Notes: generated by a model from the letters alone, not told the origin. Shown: positions 9,181 to 17,349, counted from the stretch's first letter. The stretch is 64,000 bases of DNA from 73-13 sp035555435 (GCA_035555435.1 DATMGN010000005.1:1-64000), one strand, 5' to 3'. A program made the numbers and translations.

Positions 9181-10068
9181 TTATGCGTCGTGGAGTCGGA
9201 CGTGGCCCGAGACGTCGCCGATCGCGTCGACGACGGTATTGCTGATCTCGTCCGCGTAGCCGAGCGCGTTGGCGAGGCCGAAGCTCGCGAGCGGTCCGGA
9301 CGCGTTGAGCGAGGTGACGCCGAGCTCGTGGAGGTGGTCGACGTAGAGGACGACGTCCTTCGTCATGAGCGCGTTGGTCAGGCCGCCCTTGAGGTAGTCG
9401 CCGTGGATGATCTTGGGGAAGCGGTTCTGGGTCGCGAAGTTGACGCCGGAGGAGCTGTTGAGCACGTCGAGGACGGTCTGCAGGTCCAGGCCCGCCTTCT
9501 TGGCGGCGACCATGACCTCGGCGGTCGCGGAGAGCGCGATCGCGTTGAGGAAGTTGTTGAGCAGCTTCGTCGAGTGGCCGGCGCCCGGTCCGCCGAGGAG
9601 GAAGACGTTGGTGGCGAAGTGCGCGAAGGTGTCGCGGACCTCGTCGAGCGCCTCGGCGGCGCCGCCGACCATGAGCGTCAGCGTGCCCTTCTCGGCGGCA
9701 GCCGCGCCGCCGGAGATGCCGGCATCGAGGTAGGCGACGCCGAGGTCCTGGAAGCGCGCGTGGATCGCCTGGGTGGAGCTCGGCGCGGCGGTAGAGAGGT
9801 CGACGACGATCTGGCCGGGGCGCAGCGCCGCGATGAAGTCGTCGGCGAGCACGACGCGCTCGACCACCTTGCTGTCGGGCAGCGAGAGCAGCACGTAGTC
9901 CGATTCAGCCACGACCTGCGCGGCCGACTCGGCGGGCGTCGCGCCCGCCGCCGTGACGGCGTCGCGGCTCATGTCGAAGCCGAGGACGGGGACGCCGCCG
10001 TCGACGATGCGCCGCGTCATCCGGCCGCCCATGTTGCCCAGGCCGATGAATCCGATGCGCTTGCTCAT
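9181..10068 (-). CDS. NAD(P)-dependent beta-hydroxyacid dehydrogenase (3-hydroxyisobutyrate dehydrogenase family)
   Basis: Protein of 295 residues with GLGNMGGRM at the N-terminus, DAGISGG as the substrate loop and GHSTKLLNN holding the catalytic lysine. Same family as 7851-8735 but clearly divergent, so it is a paralogue of different specificity rather than a recent copy. The start was set at the ATG overlapping the stop of the metallo-beta-lactamase-fold gene by four bases; a much longer open frame upstream lies inside that gene. It reduces or oxidises a hydroxyacid/semialdehyde pair; the substrate is unknown. Confidence 0.85.
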   Translation of the reverse strand: MSKRIGFIGLGNMGGRMTRRIVDGGVPVLGFDMSRDAVTAAGATPAESAAQVVAESDYVLLSLPDSKVVERVVLADDFIAALRPGQIVVDLSTAAPSSTQAIHARFQDLGVAYLDAGISGGAAAAEKGTLTLMVGGAAEALDEVRDTFAHFATNVFLLGGPGAGHSTKLLNNFLNAIALSATAEVMVAAKKAGLDLQTVLDVLNSSSGVNFATQNRFPKIIHGDYLKGGLTNALMTKDVVLYVDHLHELGVTSLNASGPLASFGLANALGYADEISNTVVDAIGDVSGHVRLHDA

Positions 10069-10877
10069 GACGTTCTGCTCCCGATGGTCGATGCGATGCC
10101 CGCGAGTGGACCGTCCTGAATCCGGTCGAAGCGGTTGAGTGTGTCCGGGTCGTGCCCGGGGACGAGGTGCTGGATCTCGCCGGCGTCGAGGAGGGCGCGG
10201 ATCCGGTCGAAGCCCGCATACATCTGCGGGAGGTCCGCGACGAACGCGAACGGCAGGTCCGCGTCGTACTCCTCGTAGTAGTGGATCGTGTCGGAGGCGA
10301 GGAGGACGGTGCCGTCCGGGGTCGCGACCTTGACGACGCTGATGCCGGGGGTGTGGCCGCCGAACTCGATGAGCTCGATCCCCGGCGCGACCTGCATCGA
10401 ACCGGAGAACGTCGTCACTCGGCCCGCTCGGTGGGCGGCGCGCAGTGCGTCGATCTCCTCGTCCTCGGTCGACCACGCGAACTGCGCGCGGCGCCCCATC
10501 TCGCTGTCCCAGAAATCGTACTCGGCCTGCGCGATGAGGATCTGCGAGTTCGGGAACTTGTCGAGGTTGCCGATGTGGTCGTAATGGGCGTGCGTGACGA
10601 TGATCGTCTGCTCGGCCTCGATGTCGATGCCGAGGGCGGCATAGATGTCCTCGGGGGCCTTGAGGAAGGTCCGCTTGCGGTTCTCGCCGCCGGCGACGGA
10701 GAAGCCGACGTCGACGAGGATGGTGCGCTCGGCGTTGCGGATGATCCAGACGAAGTAGTCCATCCCGATGGGACCGTCGGGCTGGCCGTAGATGCCGTAG
10801 TTGAGATATACCTCCGCACGGTGGCCCTGGCGGGTCCCGTACTGCGCGATGATGACCTCGTACTCGTCGTTCGCCAC
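10065..10877 (-). CDS. Metallo-beta-lactamase-fold hydrolase, N-acyl homoserine lactonase-like
   Basis: Protein of 270 residues with the binuclear zinc motif HAHYDH (residues 96-101), then GGHTPG and SDTIHYYEEY and a late VPGHD. The order and spacing match the AHL-lactonase (AiiA/AttM) branch. Known relatives hydrolyse lactones, and in a catabolic operon with CMD proteins a pathway lactone is more likely than a quorum signal. The start is a GTG; a GAGGAGG ribosome site lies about a dozen bases upstream, over the end of the preceding gene. Confidence 0.82.
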   Translation of the reverse strand: MANDEYEVIIAQYGTRQGHRAEVYLNYGIYGQPDGPIGMDYFVWIIRNAERTILVDVGFSVAGGENRKRTFLKAPEDIYAALGIDIEAEQTIIVTHAHYDHIGNLDKFPNSQILIAQAEYDFWDSEMGRRAQFAWSTEDEEIDALRAAHRAGRVTTFSGSMQVAPGIELIEFGGHTPGISVVKVATPDGTVLLASDTIHYYEEYDADLPFAFVADLPQMYAGFDRIRALLDAGEIQHLVPGHDPDTLNRFDRIQDGPLAGIASTIGSRTS

Positions 10878-10880
10878 GCC

Positions 10881-11831
10881 TCAGACCTCCTCGGCCCCGG
10901 CTGCGGGCGCGGTCGGCCAGGTGTGCCGGCGCTCCTCCATGAGGGTGCGCAGCGACTTGGGCGCGTGGCCGGTGAAGCGCTCGACGACGTCGGTCGTGAC
11001 GGCGAGGTGGCCGTCTCGGATCATGCGGCCGAAGCTGACCATGCCGTCGCTCGACCACGGCACGGGCGAGTTGCTGAAGTCGCCGGTCGCGGAGTCGCGC
11101 GGCACGCCAAGCGAGTCCCACATGGCGTACATCGCGTCGTCGTCGAGGTCGACGTGGGTGATCTCGGCGCCTGAGAGCTCGATGATGAGGTCGGTGACCT
11201 CGAGGTAGGTGATGAGTTCGGGGCCGGTCACGGCATAGCCGGTGTTGGGCTCGCCGAGCCCTTGCAGGACCTTGGCGCCGACCTCGGCGACGTCCTCGCG
11301 GGCGACGAAGCCGACCTTGCCGTCGGCGCTGTTGCCGATGCTCTGACCGGTCGTGATCGCGATCGCGGCCTGGTTCTCGGCCATCGCGTCGGCGTACTGG
11401 TTGTTGCGCAGGAAGTTGTAGGGGATCCCGGATTCGATGATGAGTCGCTCGGTGAGCTTGTGGTCGGCGACCTCGACCGAGTTCACCTCGGGGCGGTCGG
11501 CGCCGTTGAACGACGTGTAGACGATGTGTCCGACGCCGGCCTCGATCGCCGCTTCGACGGCGTTCGTGTGCTGCACCTGGCGGGTGGGCCCGGCGTCCAT
11601 GCCGGAGACGAGGAAGAGGTGGTCGGCGCCTTCGAACGCCGCGACGAGCGACGCCTTGTCGTTGTAGTCGGCCTCGCGCGCGTCGGCGCCCTTGGCACGC
11701 CAGACGGCGAGCGCTTCGGGGCTGCGGCTCGTGACGCGGATGTCGGACGCGGGGATGCCGTCGGCGAGGAGGTTCTCCGCGACGGCATTGCCGATGTAGC
11801 CACCGACTCCGGTGACGACGTACTGGGTCAT
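10881..11831 (-). CDS. NmrA-like / NAD(P)H-binding SDR-extended protein
   Basis: Protein of 316 residues with an N-terminal TGVGGYIGNAVAENLL nucleotide-binding loop and an atypical-SDR body (HIVYTSFNGAD, ADHKLTERLIIESGIPYNFLRNNQYADAM). This matches the NmrA/QorB group of NAD(P)H-binding proteins, some of which are quinone reductases. It is the first gene of the probable eleven-gene minus-strand operon. The ATG is preceded by AAGGGAG, and the promoter region at 11832-11897 holds the 13-bp palindrome listed separately. Whether it acts as an enzyme or a redox sensor cannot be told. Confidence 0.78.
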   Translation of the reverse strand: MTQYVVTGVGGYIGNAVAENLLADGIPASDIRVTSRSPEALAVWRAKGADAREADYNDKASLVAAFEGADHLFLVSGMDAGPTRQVQHTNAVEAAIEAGVGHIVYTSFNGADRPEVNSVEVADHKLTERLIIESGIPYNFLRNNQYADAMAENQAAIAITTGQSIGNSADGKVGFVAREDVAEVGAKVLQGLGEPNTGYAVTGPELITYLEVTDLIIELSGAEITHVDLDDDAMYAMWDSLGVPRDSATGDFSNSPVPWSSDGMVSFGRMIRDGHLAVTTDVVERFTGHAPKSLRTLMEERRHTWPTAPAAGAEEV

Positions 11832-11860
11832 GACGAGGTTTCTCCCTTGAAACGATCTAC

Positions 11861-11873
11861 ATTGTATGACGAT
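11861..11873. promoter_or_regulatory. Candidate GntR-family operator
   Basis: ATTGTATGACGAT fits the palindromic pattern ATYGTnnnACRAT shared by several promoter regions here. It sits 30-42 bases before the start of the first gene of the 11831-to-1308 operon, where the reverse strand also reads TACAAT, a possible -10 box. The regulator is assumed to be one of the two GntR proteins nearby. Confidence 0.5.
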
Positions 11874-11897
11874 CTGACGTTCAGGGATCGCGCAGGA

Positions 11898-12734
11898 TTA
11901 CGCGTTCCCGAACGCGCTGAGGATCTCGCGGTCGAGGTCCGCGGGGTCCCAAAGGCCCGCGCCGCCACCGTACCGGTTCGTGTTCTGCACGCTCGCGCCG
12001 CCGTCGATCGAGAGCACCGCGCCCGTGATGTACGAGGCGTCGTCCGAGAGGAGGAACGCGACCGCCGCGGCGACCTCGTCCGGCTCGCCCGCGCGGCGCA
12101 GCGGCGACGTGCTCGCGCGCTTGCGCATGTCAGCGATCCCCGCCTCGCCGAAGATCGGCGTCGGGACGATTCCGGGGGCGACGCCGTTGACGCGCACCCC
12201 GATCGGTCCGCCGTAGACCGCGGCGCCGTGGATGAGGCCCGTGACGCCGTGCTTCGACGTCGTGTAGGCGAGCAGGTCGTGCGCGCCGCGCAGCGACGCG
12301 ATCGACGCGGTCACGACGATCGAGCCGGTCTTGCCGGTCTCGATGAAGTGGCGGAGCGCCGCTCGGGTGCCGAGGAACGGTCCGCGGAGGTTGACGCCCA
12401 TGACCGCGTCCCACTCCGAGACGCTCGCATCCGTCAACTGGATGTTCGGCGTACCGGCGATGCCCGCGTTGAGGTGGTGGAGGTCGGCCGAGCCGTAGGT
12501 CTCGATCGCCGCCGTCATATAGGCGTCGACGCCGGCCTCGGTCGAGACGTCCGCGCCGACGCCGATCGCCTCGCCCGGCAGGGCGTCCGCCGCCGCCTTC
12601 GCGCGGTCAGCGTCGAGGTCGACGACGACGAGCTTCGCGCCCGCGCGCGACAGTCGCTCGATGACCGCCGTCCCGATCCCGCCGACCGCGCCCGTGACGA
12701 TCGCCACCTTGTCCGTCAGACCCGCGTACGTCAT
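11898..12734 (-). CDS. SDR family oxidoreductase
   Basis: Classical short-chain dehydrogenase of 278 residues: TGAVGGIGTAV for the cofactor, LNAGIAG, the catalytic serine in VTASIASL, YTTSKHG as the tyrosine/lysine pair and a C-terminal ITGAVLSIDGGAS. It is transcribed away from the GntR gene at 12923, and the shared spacer carries an ATTGTCTGACGAT palindrome. That layout suggests control by the divergent regulator. The product of its reaction is unknown. Confidence 0.86.
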   Translation of the reverse strand: MTYAGLTDKVAIVTGAVGGIGTAVIERLSRAGAKLVVVDLDADRAKAAADALPGEAIGVGADVSTEAGVDAYMTAAIETYGSADLHHLNAGIAGTPNIQLTDASVSEWDAVMGVNLRGPFLGTRAALRHFIETGKTGSIVVTASIASLRGAHDLLAYTTSKHGVTGLIHGAAVYGGPIGVRVNGVAPGIVPTPIFGEAGIADMRKRASTSPLRRAGEPDEVAAAVAFLLSDDASYITGAVLSIDGGASVQNTNRYGGGAGLWDPADLDREILSAFGNA

Positions 12735-12793
12735 CTATTACGTCTCCGATCGCCCTCCCGGGGGCCGCTTCGTCCGCGCAGCTATCAACCGGG

Positions 12794-12806
12794 ATTGTCT
12801 GACGAT
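12794..12806. promoter_or_regulatory. Candidate GntR-family operator in divergent promoter
   Basis: ATTGTCTGACGAT is a near-perfect palindrome (centre GTCTGAC) between the minus-strand SDR gene and the plus-strand GntR gene. On the minus strand it directly follows TATACT, a good -10 hexamer, so bound repressor would block that promoter. A further half-site-like CAGACAT follows about 15 bases later. Confidence 0.55.
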
Positions 12807-12922
12807 AGTATACGGATACAGACATCGGCCCGGCGGGGCCGGCTCAACGCAGTGAGGCGTGACCGCTTGCTCCCCCGCGCGACTATATGATCTGCCCATC
12901 CCAGGCTTTGACAGGAGGCGAG

Positions 12923-13639
12923 ATGGTCAATACGGCGAACGCGCTCTCCGACGCATGGGCCGGCAACCCGGTGGATCGGGTCGCCGCACCCCTGCGCGAG
13001 CAGGTCATCGGTGCATTGCGCGCCGCGATCCTCGACTTCCGCCTCTCCCCCGGCCAGCGCCTCGTCGAGCGTGAGCTCATCGAGCAGCTCGGCGTCTCCC
13101 GCACCACCGTGCGCGAAGCACTCCGGGAACTCACGTCCGAAGGACTCGTCACCGTCGTCCCGCAGCGCGGCGCCGTCGTCGCGGCACCCTCCCTCGACGA
13201 GGCCGAGGATCTCTACGAGATCCGCGCCGTGCTCGAATCGCTCCTCGTCGAGCGCTTCGTCGAGCGCGCGACCGACGAGCAGATCCAGCGCATGGTCGAT
13301 GCCGTCGACGACTTCGCCCGGCTCACCGCCGGGTCCAACGACATCCGCGTCATCCTCGACTCCAAGGACGGGTTCTACGAGGCGATCGTGGACGGCGCCG
13401 CGAGCCCCGCACTGCAGAGCATCGTCGAGAGCCTGCAGGCGCGCGTCCGGCTGCTGCGCGCGACCTCCATGGGCGAGCCCGGGCGCACCGACGAGATCGT
13501 CGGGGAGCTGCGGCGCATCGCCGACGCGGCGCAGGCCCGCAAGCCGGCCGAGGCCGCACGAGCCTGCGCCGCCCACGTCCGCAACGCCGCCAAGACGGCG
13601 CTCAAGCAACTGCGCGCCGTCGAAGCGCAGACCGACTGA
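12923..13639 (+). CDS. GntR family transcriptional regulator (FCD-type)
   Basis: Regulator of 238 residues: an N-terminal winged helix (about residues 18-85; PGQRLVERELIEQLGVSRTTVREALREL) followed by an FCD ligand-binding helical domain. FCD proteins usually carry an FH pair for metal binding; here the same place reads DGFYEAI, so the histidine is replaced by tyrosine. The start ATG follows AGGAGG (12913-12918). A longer frame from 12887 is possible but would place that ribosome site inside the gene. It probably represses the divergent SDR gene and other units carrying the 13-bp palindrome, with a pathway compound as inducer. Confidence 0.87.
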   Translation: MVNTANALSDAWAGNPVDRVAAPLREQVIGALRAAILDFRLSPGQRLVERELIEQLGVSRTTVREALRELTSEGLVTVVPQRGAVVAAPSLDEAEDLYEIRAVLESLLVERFVERATDEQIQRMVDAVDDFARLTAGSNDIRVILDSKDGFYEAIVDGAASPALQSIVESLQARVRLLRATSMGEPGRTDEIVGELRRIADAAQARKPAEAARACAAHVRNAAKTALKQLRAVEAQTD

Positions 13640-13654
13640 AAGCGAGCGACCAGG

Positions 13655-13972
13655 ATGTCCGAAGTCGTCGTCATGATCGTGCGCGCCGTGCCCCAGCCGG
13701 GGCAGACGCAAGCCGTGCTCGAAGTGCTGCAGGAACTCGTGCCGATCGTCCACGATGAGCCGGGCTGCGAGCTCTACTCACTGCACGTGCACGACGACGG
13801 CGACATCTACTTCATCGAGAAGTGGGCGAGCGCGGAGCTCGCGCAGCAGCACGGGCAGTCCAGCCCGATCCTGCCCGCGCTCGCCGAGCGCGCGTCGCCG
13901 CTGCTCCAGGGACCCCCCGAGATCACGGTCCTCACCCCCGCCCCGGCGGGCGGTGCCAAGGGCGCGCTCTGA
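13655..13972 (+). CDS. Antibiotic biosynthesis monooxygenase (ABM) domain protein
   Basis: Small protein of 105 residues with one ferredoxin-like ABM domain: VRAVPQPGQ, the family-typical HDEPGCELYSLH, then IYFIEKWASAELAQQH. Members act as cofactor-free quinol or polyketide monooxygenases (YgiN-like) or as dimeric binding proteins. The gene begins 16 bases after the GntR stop and its own stop overlaps the second GntR gene, so the three probably form one transcript. A hydroquinone/quinone step would suit the pathway; this is inference. Confidence 0.78.
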   Translation: MSEVVVMIVRAVPQPGQTQAVLEVLQELVPIVHDEPGCELYSLHVHDDGDIYFIEKWASAELAQQHGQSSPILPALAERASPLLQGPPEITVLTPAPAGGAKGAL

Positions 13973-14658
13973 CCAGCGACGCCATCGCCCGCCGCCCACG
14001 ACCCACGGCGGTCGACACGACCGTCTCGTTCGTGAGCGAGGCGATCGTAGAAGGCCGCCACCGGTCCGGCGACCGGCTGCCCGAATCCTTCATCGTCGAA
14101 CGCTACGGCGTCTCGCGCTCCACCGCGCGAGCGGCCCTCCTCGTGCTCGCCGGCCAAGGGCTCGTGCACGCCGTCGCAGGCCAGCCCGCGCGCGTCGCCG
14201 AGTTCGACGATGACGACGCCATGGCGTTCTACCGGATGCGCACCGCGTTCGAGCCCATGCTCATCCACCGGTTCGCGCAGCGCGCGAACCCGGGACAGGT
14301 CGACGCGCTCGACCGCGCCCTCGAGCGCTTCGAGGACACCGCGCGCGGCTCCGACGACGTGCGCCGGATCCACCGGGCGCGCGACGGCTTCTACGAGGTG
14401 CTCTTCGACGGCGCCGACAGCCAGCCGCTCGAGCAGGTCGTGCGCCAGGAGTACGCGGCGCTGCGCATCTACCGGCGCCAGCGACTCACTCCCGCCCAGG
14501 AGCTGCGGCGCATCCGGATCAACGCCGCCTCGATCCGCCGGGTCATCCCGCGCATCGCGCAACGCGAGTGCTCGGCCGCGGGCACCTTCTCGCACCGGAT
14601 GCTCAGCGAGGATCACGCCGCGACGCTGCGCCTGCTCGCCCGAGCGCGAGGCGCCTGA
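13969..14658 (+). CDS. GntR/FCD family transcriptional regulator, start uncertain
   Basis: Regulator of about 229 residues with a winged-helix segment (GDRLPESFIVERYGVSRSTA) and an FCD-like helical domain that repeats the DGFYEVLFDG sequence of its neighbour at 12923, again with tyrosine where histidine is usual. No ATG or TTG occurs near the natural N-terminus. The frame enters by a CTG at 13969 that overlaps the ABM stop (CTGA) and has AAGGG six bases upstream. The alternatives are an ATG at 13822, deep inside the ABM gene, or a GTG at 14032 that would trim the first helix. The domain call is solid; the start is not. Confidence 0.75.
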   Translation: MTSDAIARRPRPTAVDTTVSFVSEAIVEGRHRSGDRLPESFIVERYGVSRSTARAALLVLAGQGLVHAVAGQPARVAEFDDDDAMAFYRMRTAFEPMLIHRFAQRANPGQVDALDRALERFEDTARGSDDVRRIHRARDGFYEVLFDGADSQPLEQVVRQEYAALRIYRRQRLTPAQELRRIRINAASIRRVIPRIAQRECSAAGTFSHRMLSEDHAATLRLLARARGA

Positions 14659-14672
14659 GCGGGCCGCGCCCC

Positions 14673-14685
14673 GCTGTATGACAAT
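14673..14685. promoter_or_regulatory. Candidate GntR-family operator before demethylase gene
   Basis: GCTGTATGACAAT matches the reverse of the shared palindrome at 11 of 13 positions; the outer AT of one arm is replaced by GC. It lies about 90 bases upstream of the LigM-like gene. It is weaker than the other sites and may be coincidental. Confidence 0.35.
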
Positions 14686-14771
14686 CCGCGCGGTTCCCGC
14701 AACAGCTCGCGCGGGTCGGCCTAGCCTCCCCCAAAACGCCCGAACGCGGCGGTCCGAGGGAGTACAGCCAG

Positions 14772-16133
14772 ATGAGCGAAGCACGCAGCGTCGAGGACGC
14801 GATCCAGGCAGCCGGGGGTGCCGTCGCGGCACTGCGCCGCGAGGCCGCACCACAGATGACGTTCCTGCCGTGGGAGTTCACCAACTGGCATCACGAGGTG
14901 ACGCTGTGGCGCGAGGCCGCCGCGTTCCTCGACCAGTCGCATCACATGGTCGACCTCATCGTCCGCGGGCCCGACGCGCTGCGCCTCTTCTCCGAGCTCG
15001 GCGTCAACGACCTCTCGACCCTCGTGCCCGGCAGCGCGAAGCAGTACGTCGTCACCGCGCCCGACGGCCACCTCATCGCCGACGGCATCCTCTTCCACCT
15101 CGAGCCCGGCGTCTACGACCTCGTGGGCCTGCCGACCGCGCTCAAGTGGATCGAGTTCCAGATCGAGACCGGCGACTACGACGTCGAGCACCTCTGGGAT
15201 GACAACTCCTGGCTGCGCCAGGGTCCCCCGCAGTACTTCCGCTACGAGGTGCAGGGCCCCGCGGCGCTCGAGATCCTCTCGGCAGCGCTCGACGGGCCGC
15301 TCCCGCAGACGCGCTTCTTCGGCATGGCGACCGCGACGATCGCGGGCCGGCAGGTCTGGCTGCTGCGCCACGGGATGGCCGGCCAGCCGGGCTTCGAGAT
15401 CTTCGGGCGCTGGGTCGACGGCGAGGCCGTGCGCGACGTCATCTTCGAGGTCGGCACGCCGCTCGGACTCGACCGGGTCGGCTACCGCGCCTACATCACG
15501 AACACGCTCGAGTCGGCATGGATCTCGCTGCCCGTGCCCGCGATCTACGACTCCCCCGAGACGAAGGCGTACCGTCAGTGGCTCCCGGCCGGCCACCTCG
15601 GATCGCTCGCGGGGAGCTTTGCGCGCCCCGACATCCGCGACTACTACGTGACCCCGTACGACATCGGCTACGGCAAGCTCGTGTCCTTCGAGCACGACTT
15701 CGTGGGGCGCGAGGCGCTGCGCGAGCTCGCGTCGGCCCCGGCCCGCAAGAAGGTCACGCTGCACTGGAACGGCAACGACGTCGCGGACATCTACCGCGCA
15801 CAGTTCGTCGAGGACGGCACGCTGCCGCCGCGGCTCGTCGACGTGCCCAAGTCGCGCGGCGCCCGCTTCCACTACGACTCGGTGCTCGTGGGCGGACGCC
15901 CGGTCGGCGTCTCGGTCGACACGGGCTTCATCGAGCCGGACCGGGCGGTGCTGTCGCTCGCGATGATCGACGCGGAGCACGCCGAGCCCGGCACCGAGGT
16001 CACCGTGCGCTGGGGCGAGCCGGAGGGCAGCACCCGGCCGCACCTGCCGGCGCACAGCCAGGTCGACGTCCGCGCGACCGTGCTGCCGGCCCCGTACAAC
16101 ACGATCGCTCGCACGGACTACCGACAGAACTGA
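14772..16133 (+). CDS. Aminomethyltransferase-fold protein, LigM/DesA-like tetrahydrofolate-dependent O-demethylase
   Basis: Protein of 453 residues in the glycine-cleavage T-protein fold. Its body (LPWEFTNWHHEVTLWREAA, FLDQSHHMVDL, GDYDVEHLWDD, YRYEVQGPAAL) matches vanillate/syringate O-demethylases LigM and DesA (about 470 residues) rather than GcvT (about 360). LigM moves a methyl group from an aryl methoxy substituent to tetrahydrofolate. No gcvH/gcvP lies nearby, which argues against glycine cleavage. It is followed after 16 bases by the binding protein of an ABC importer, so uptake and demethylation are linked. No metF, folD or formyl-THF ligase gene was seen in the window, so one-carbon disposal must be elsewhere. 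Confidence 0.82.
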   Translation: MSEARSVEDAIQAAGGAVAALRREAAPQMTFLPWEFTNWHHEVTLWREAAAFLDQSHHMVDLIVRGPDALRLFSELGVNDLSTLVPGSAKQYVVTAPDGHLIADGILFHLEPGVYDLVGLPTALKWIEFQIETGDYDVEHLWDDNSWLRQGPPQYFRYEVQGPAALEILSAALDGPLPQTRFFGMATATIAGRQVWLLRHGMAGQPGFEIFGRWVDGEAVRDVIFEVGTPLGLDRVGYRAYITNTLESAWISLPVPAIYDSPETKAYRQWLPAGHLGSLAGSFARPDIRDYYVTPYDIGYGKLVSFEHDFVGREALRELASAPARKKVTLHWNGNDVADIYRAQFVEDGTLPPRLVDVPKSRGARFHYDSVLVGGRPVGVSVDTGFIEPDRAVLSLAMIDAEHAEPGTEVTVRWGEPEGSTRPHLPAHSQVDVRATVLPAPYNTIARTDYRQN

Positions 16134-16149
16134 AAGAGAGCAACTCGAC

Positions 16150-17175
16150 ATGAACGCATCCGCACGCCGTCACGGCCTCCGCGGCGTCCTCGGGGGCACT
16201 GCCGCCCTCGGCCTCGCCGCCCTCCTGTCCGCCTGCGCCGGCGGTGCTCCCGCGCCGACGACCGCGCCCGATCCGGGCGCCGCCGCGGCGGCCGATCCCC
16301 ACGCACCCGAGCTCACGAGCATCAGCGTCACGGGTATCACCGGGCCCGGGCTCATCCCGCTCATCGTCGCTGCCGATCGCTTCAGTGCGCAGTACGGCCT
16401 CGCCCTCGAGTTCGTGCCGGCCGACAACTCCGGTGTCGCGATCACGCAGGTCGTCGCGGGCGACGTCGCCTCGGCCAACGCTTCGTACTTCGGCGTCATC
16501 GACGCGATCGCGCAGGGCCTGCCGCTCGTCGTCGCCGCGGAGGGCTGGGCGTCGACGCCGGAGACGGGCTTCCTCATGGCGCGCGCGGGCAGCGGCATCG
16601 AGTCGCTCGCGGACCTGCCCGGCAGGACGGTCAACGCGATCTCGCTGACGAGCTCGCACTCGATCAAGCTGCACGACGCGATGCTCGCCGAGGGGCTCGA
16701 CCCCGCGAGCGTCAACTGGGTCGAGCTGCCGTACTCCGAGGTCGCCGCCGCATTCGACCAGGGCACGATCGACGCCTCGAGCGCGGTCGGCCCGACGCTC
16801 GCCGCGGTGCGCGGTGCCGGAGCGACGGCCGTCTTCGACTACGGCGCGGACGCGTACGAGGGGATGGCCGAGTCGGGCTGGATCACCTCGACCGATTTCG
16901 CGGCGCGCCACCCGAACACGGTCGCGGCCTTCCAGTGCGCGATCTTCGCCGCGCAGGGGGCGCTCCACGAGGACCGCGCACTCTACGAGGAGTACTTCCA
17001 GTCGTTCCTCCAGGCGCCGGAGGTGGCCGCGAAGGCGGACATCATGGTCGACTTTCAGACGACGAACCGCATCGACGCACTGAACCGCAACGTCGAGGTG
17101 TACGCGGCGAGCGGGCTGCTCACGCAGGCGATCGACTTCGCCGAGCACACCGTTCCCGCCCCGCACAACTGCTGA
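16150..17175 (+). CDS. ABC transporter substrate-binding lipoprotein (NMT1/TauA-like), copy 1
   Basis: Lipoprotein of 341 residues with a twin-basic N-terminus, a hydrophobic stretch and the lipobox LLSAC, then an alanine/proline linker and an NMT1-type binding domain as in nitrate, taurine and pyrimidine-precursor importers. It is a very close paralogue of the gene at 17350-18384: long identical runs occur throughout, including FDQGTIDASSAVGPTLAA. GAAAGAG precedes the ATG. It sits directly behind the demethylase gene and probably shares its transcript. The ligand is unknown, presumably the methoxylated substrate or a relative. Confidence 0.87.
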   Translation: MNASARRHGLRGVLGGTAALGLAALLSACAGGAPAPTTAPDPGAAAAADPHAPELTSISVTGITGPGLIPLIVAADRFSAQYGLALEFVPADNSGVAITQVVAGDVASANASYFGVIDAIAQGLPLVVAAEGWASTPETGFLMARAGSGIESLADLPGRTVNAISLTSSHSIKLHDAMLAEGLDPASVNWVELPYSEVAAAFDQGTIDASSAVGPTLAAVRGAGATAVFDYGADAYEGMAESGWITSTDFAARHPNTVAAFQCAIFAAQGALHEDRALYEEYFQSFLQAPEVAAKADIMVDFQTTNRIDALNRNVEVYAASGLLTQAIDFAEHTVPAPHNC

Positions 17176-17248
17176 TCCGACCGTATCGATCCCGGGCCGA
17201 TGCTCCTCGCGGGCATCGGCCCGGGTGATTCGTCGTGAGTACCTTATG

Positions 17249-17265
17249 GTTATAGGAGTTGCAAC
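17249..17265. promoter_or_regulatory. Site resembling the MarR operator
   Basis: GTTATAGGAGTTGCAAC matches 14 of 17 bases of the reverse complement of the palindrome between marR and the monooxygenase gene (22495-22515). It overlaps the predicted -35 box of the second binding-protein gene. Binding by the MarR protein at 22007 is inferred from this likeness only. Confidence 0.5.
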
Positions 17266-17287
17266 GATCTGTCGCGTTGCGTAATAT
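17259..17287 (+). promoter_or_regulatory. Predicted promoter of the second binding-protein/ABC operon
   Basis: TTGCAA (17259-17264) and TAATAT (17282-17287) are separated by 17 bases, a strong sigma-70-type promoter for this GC-rich DNA. It lies about 60 bases before the gene. Two operator-like sites flank it: the MarR-like site over the -35 and the GntR-type palindrome over the -10 and start region. Confidence 0.6.
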
Positions 17288-17298
17288 CGTCCGACAAT
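17286..17298. promoter_or_regulatory. Candidate GntR-family operator
   Basis: ATCGTCCGACAAT, whose reverse reads ATTGTCGGACGAT, fits the shared palindrome exactly (AT-Y-GT-nnn-AC-R-AT). It begins on the last base of the predicted -10 box and runs into the likely transcription start, a usual place for a repressor site. Confidence 0.55.
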
Positions 17299-17349
17299 GC
17301 CGTGGCTGGCACCGATGCCTGCCACCGCTCAGCGAAGAGAGAAGAACGC

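Noticed and set aside
14772..16133. Glycine cleavage T protein (gcvT)
   Set aside because: It is about 90 residues too long, lacks gcvH/gcvP neighbours and has LigM-type sequence blocks.
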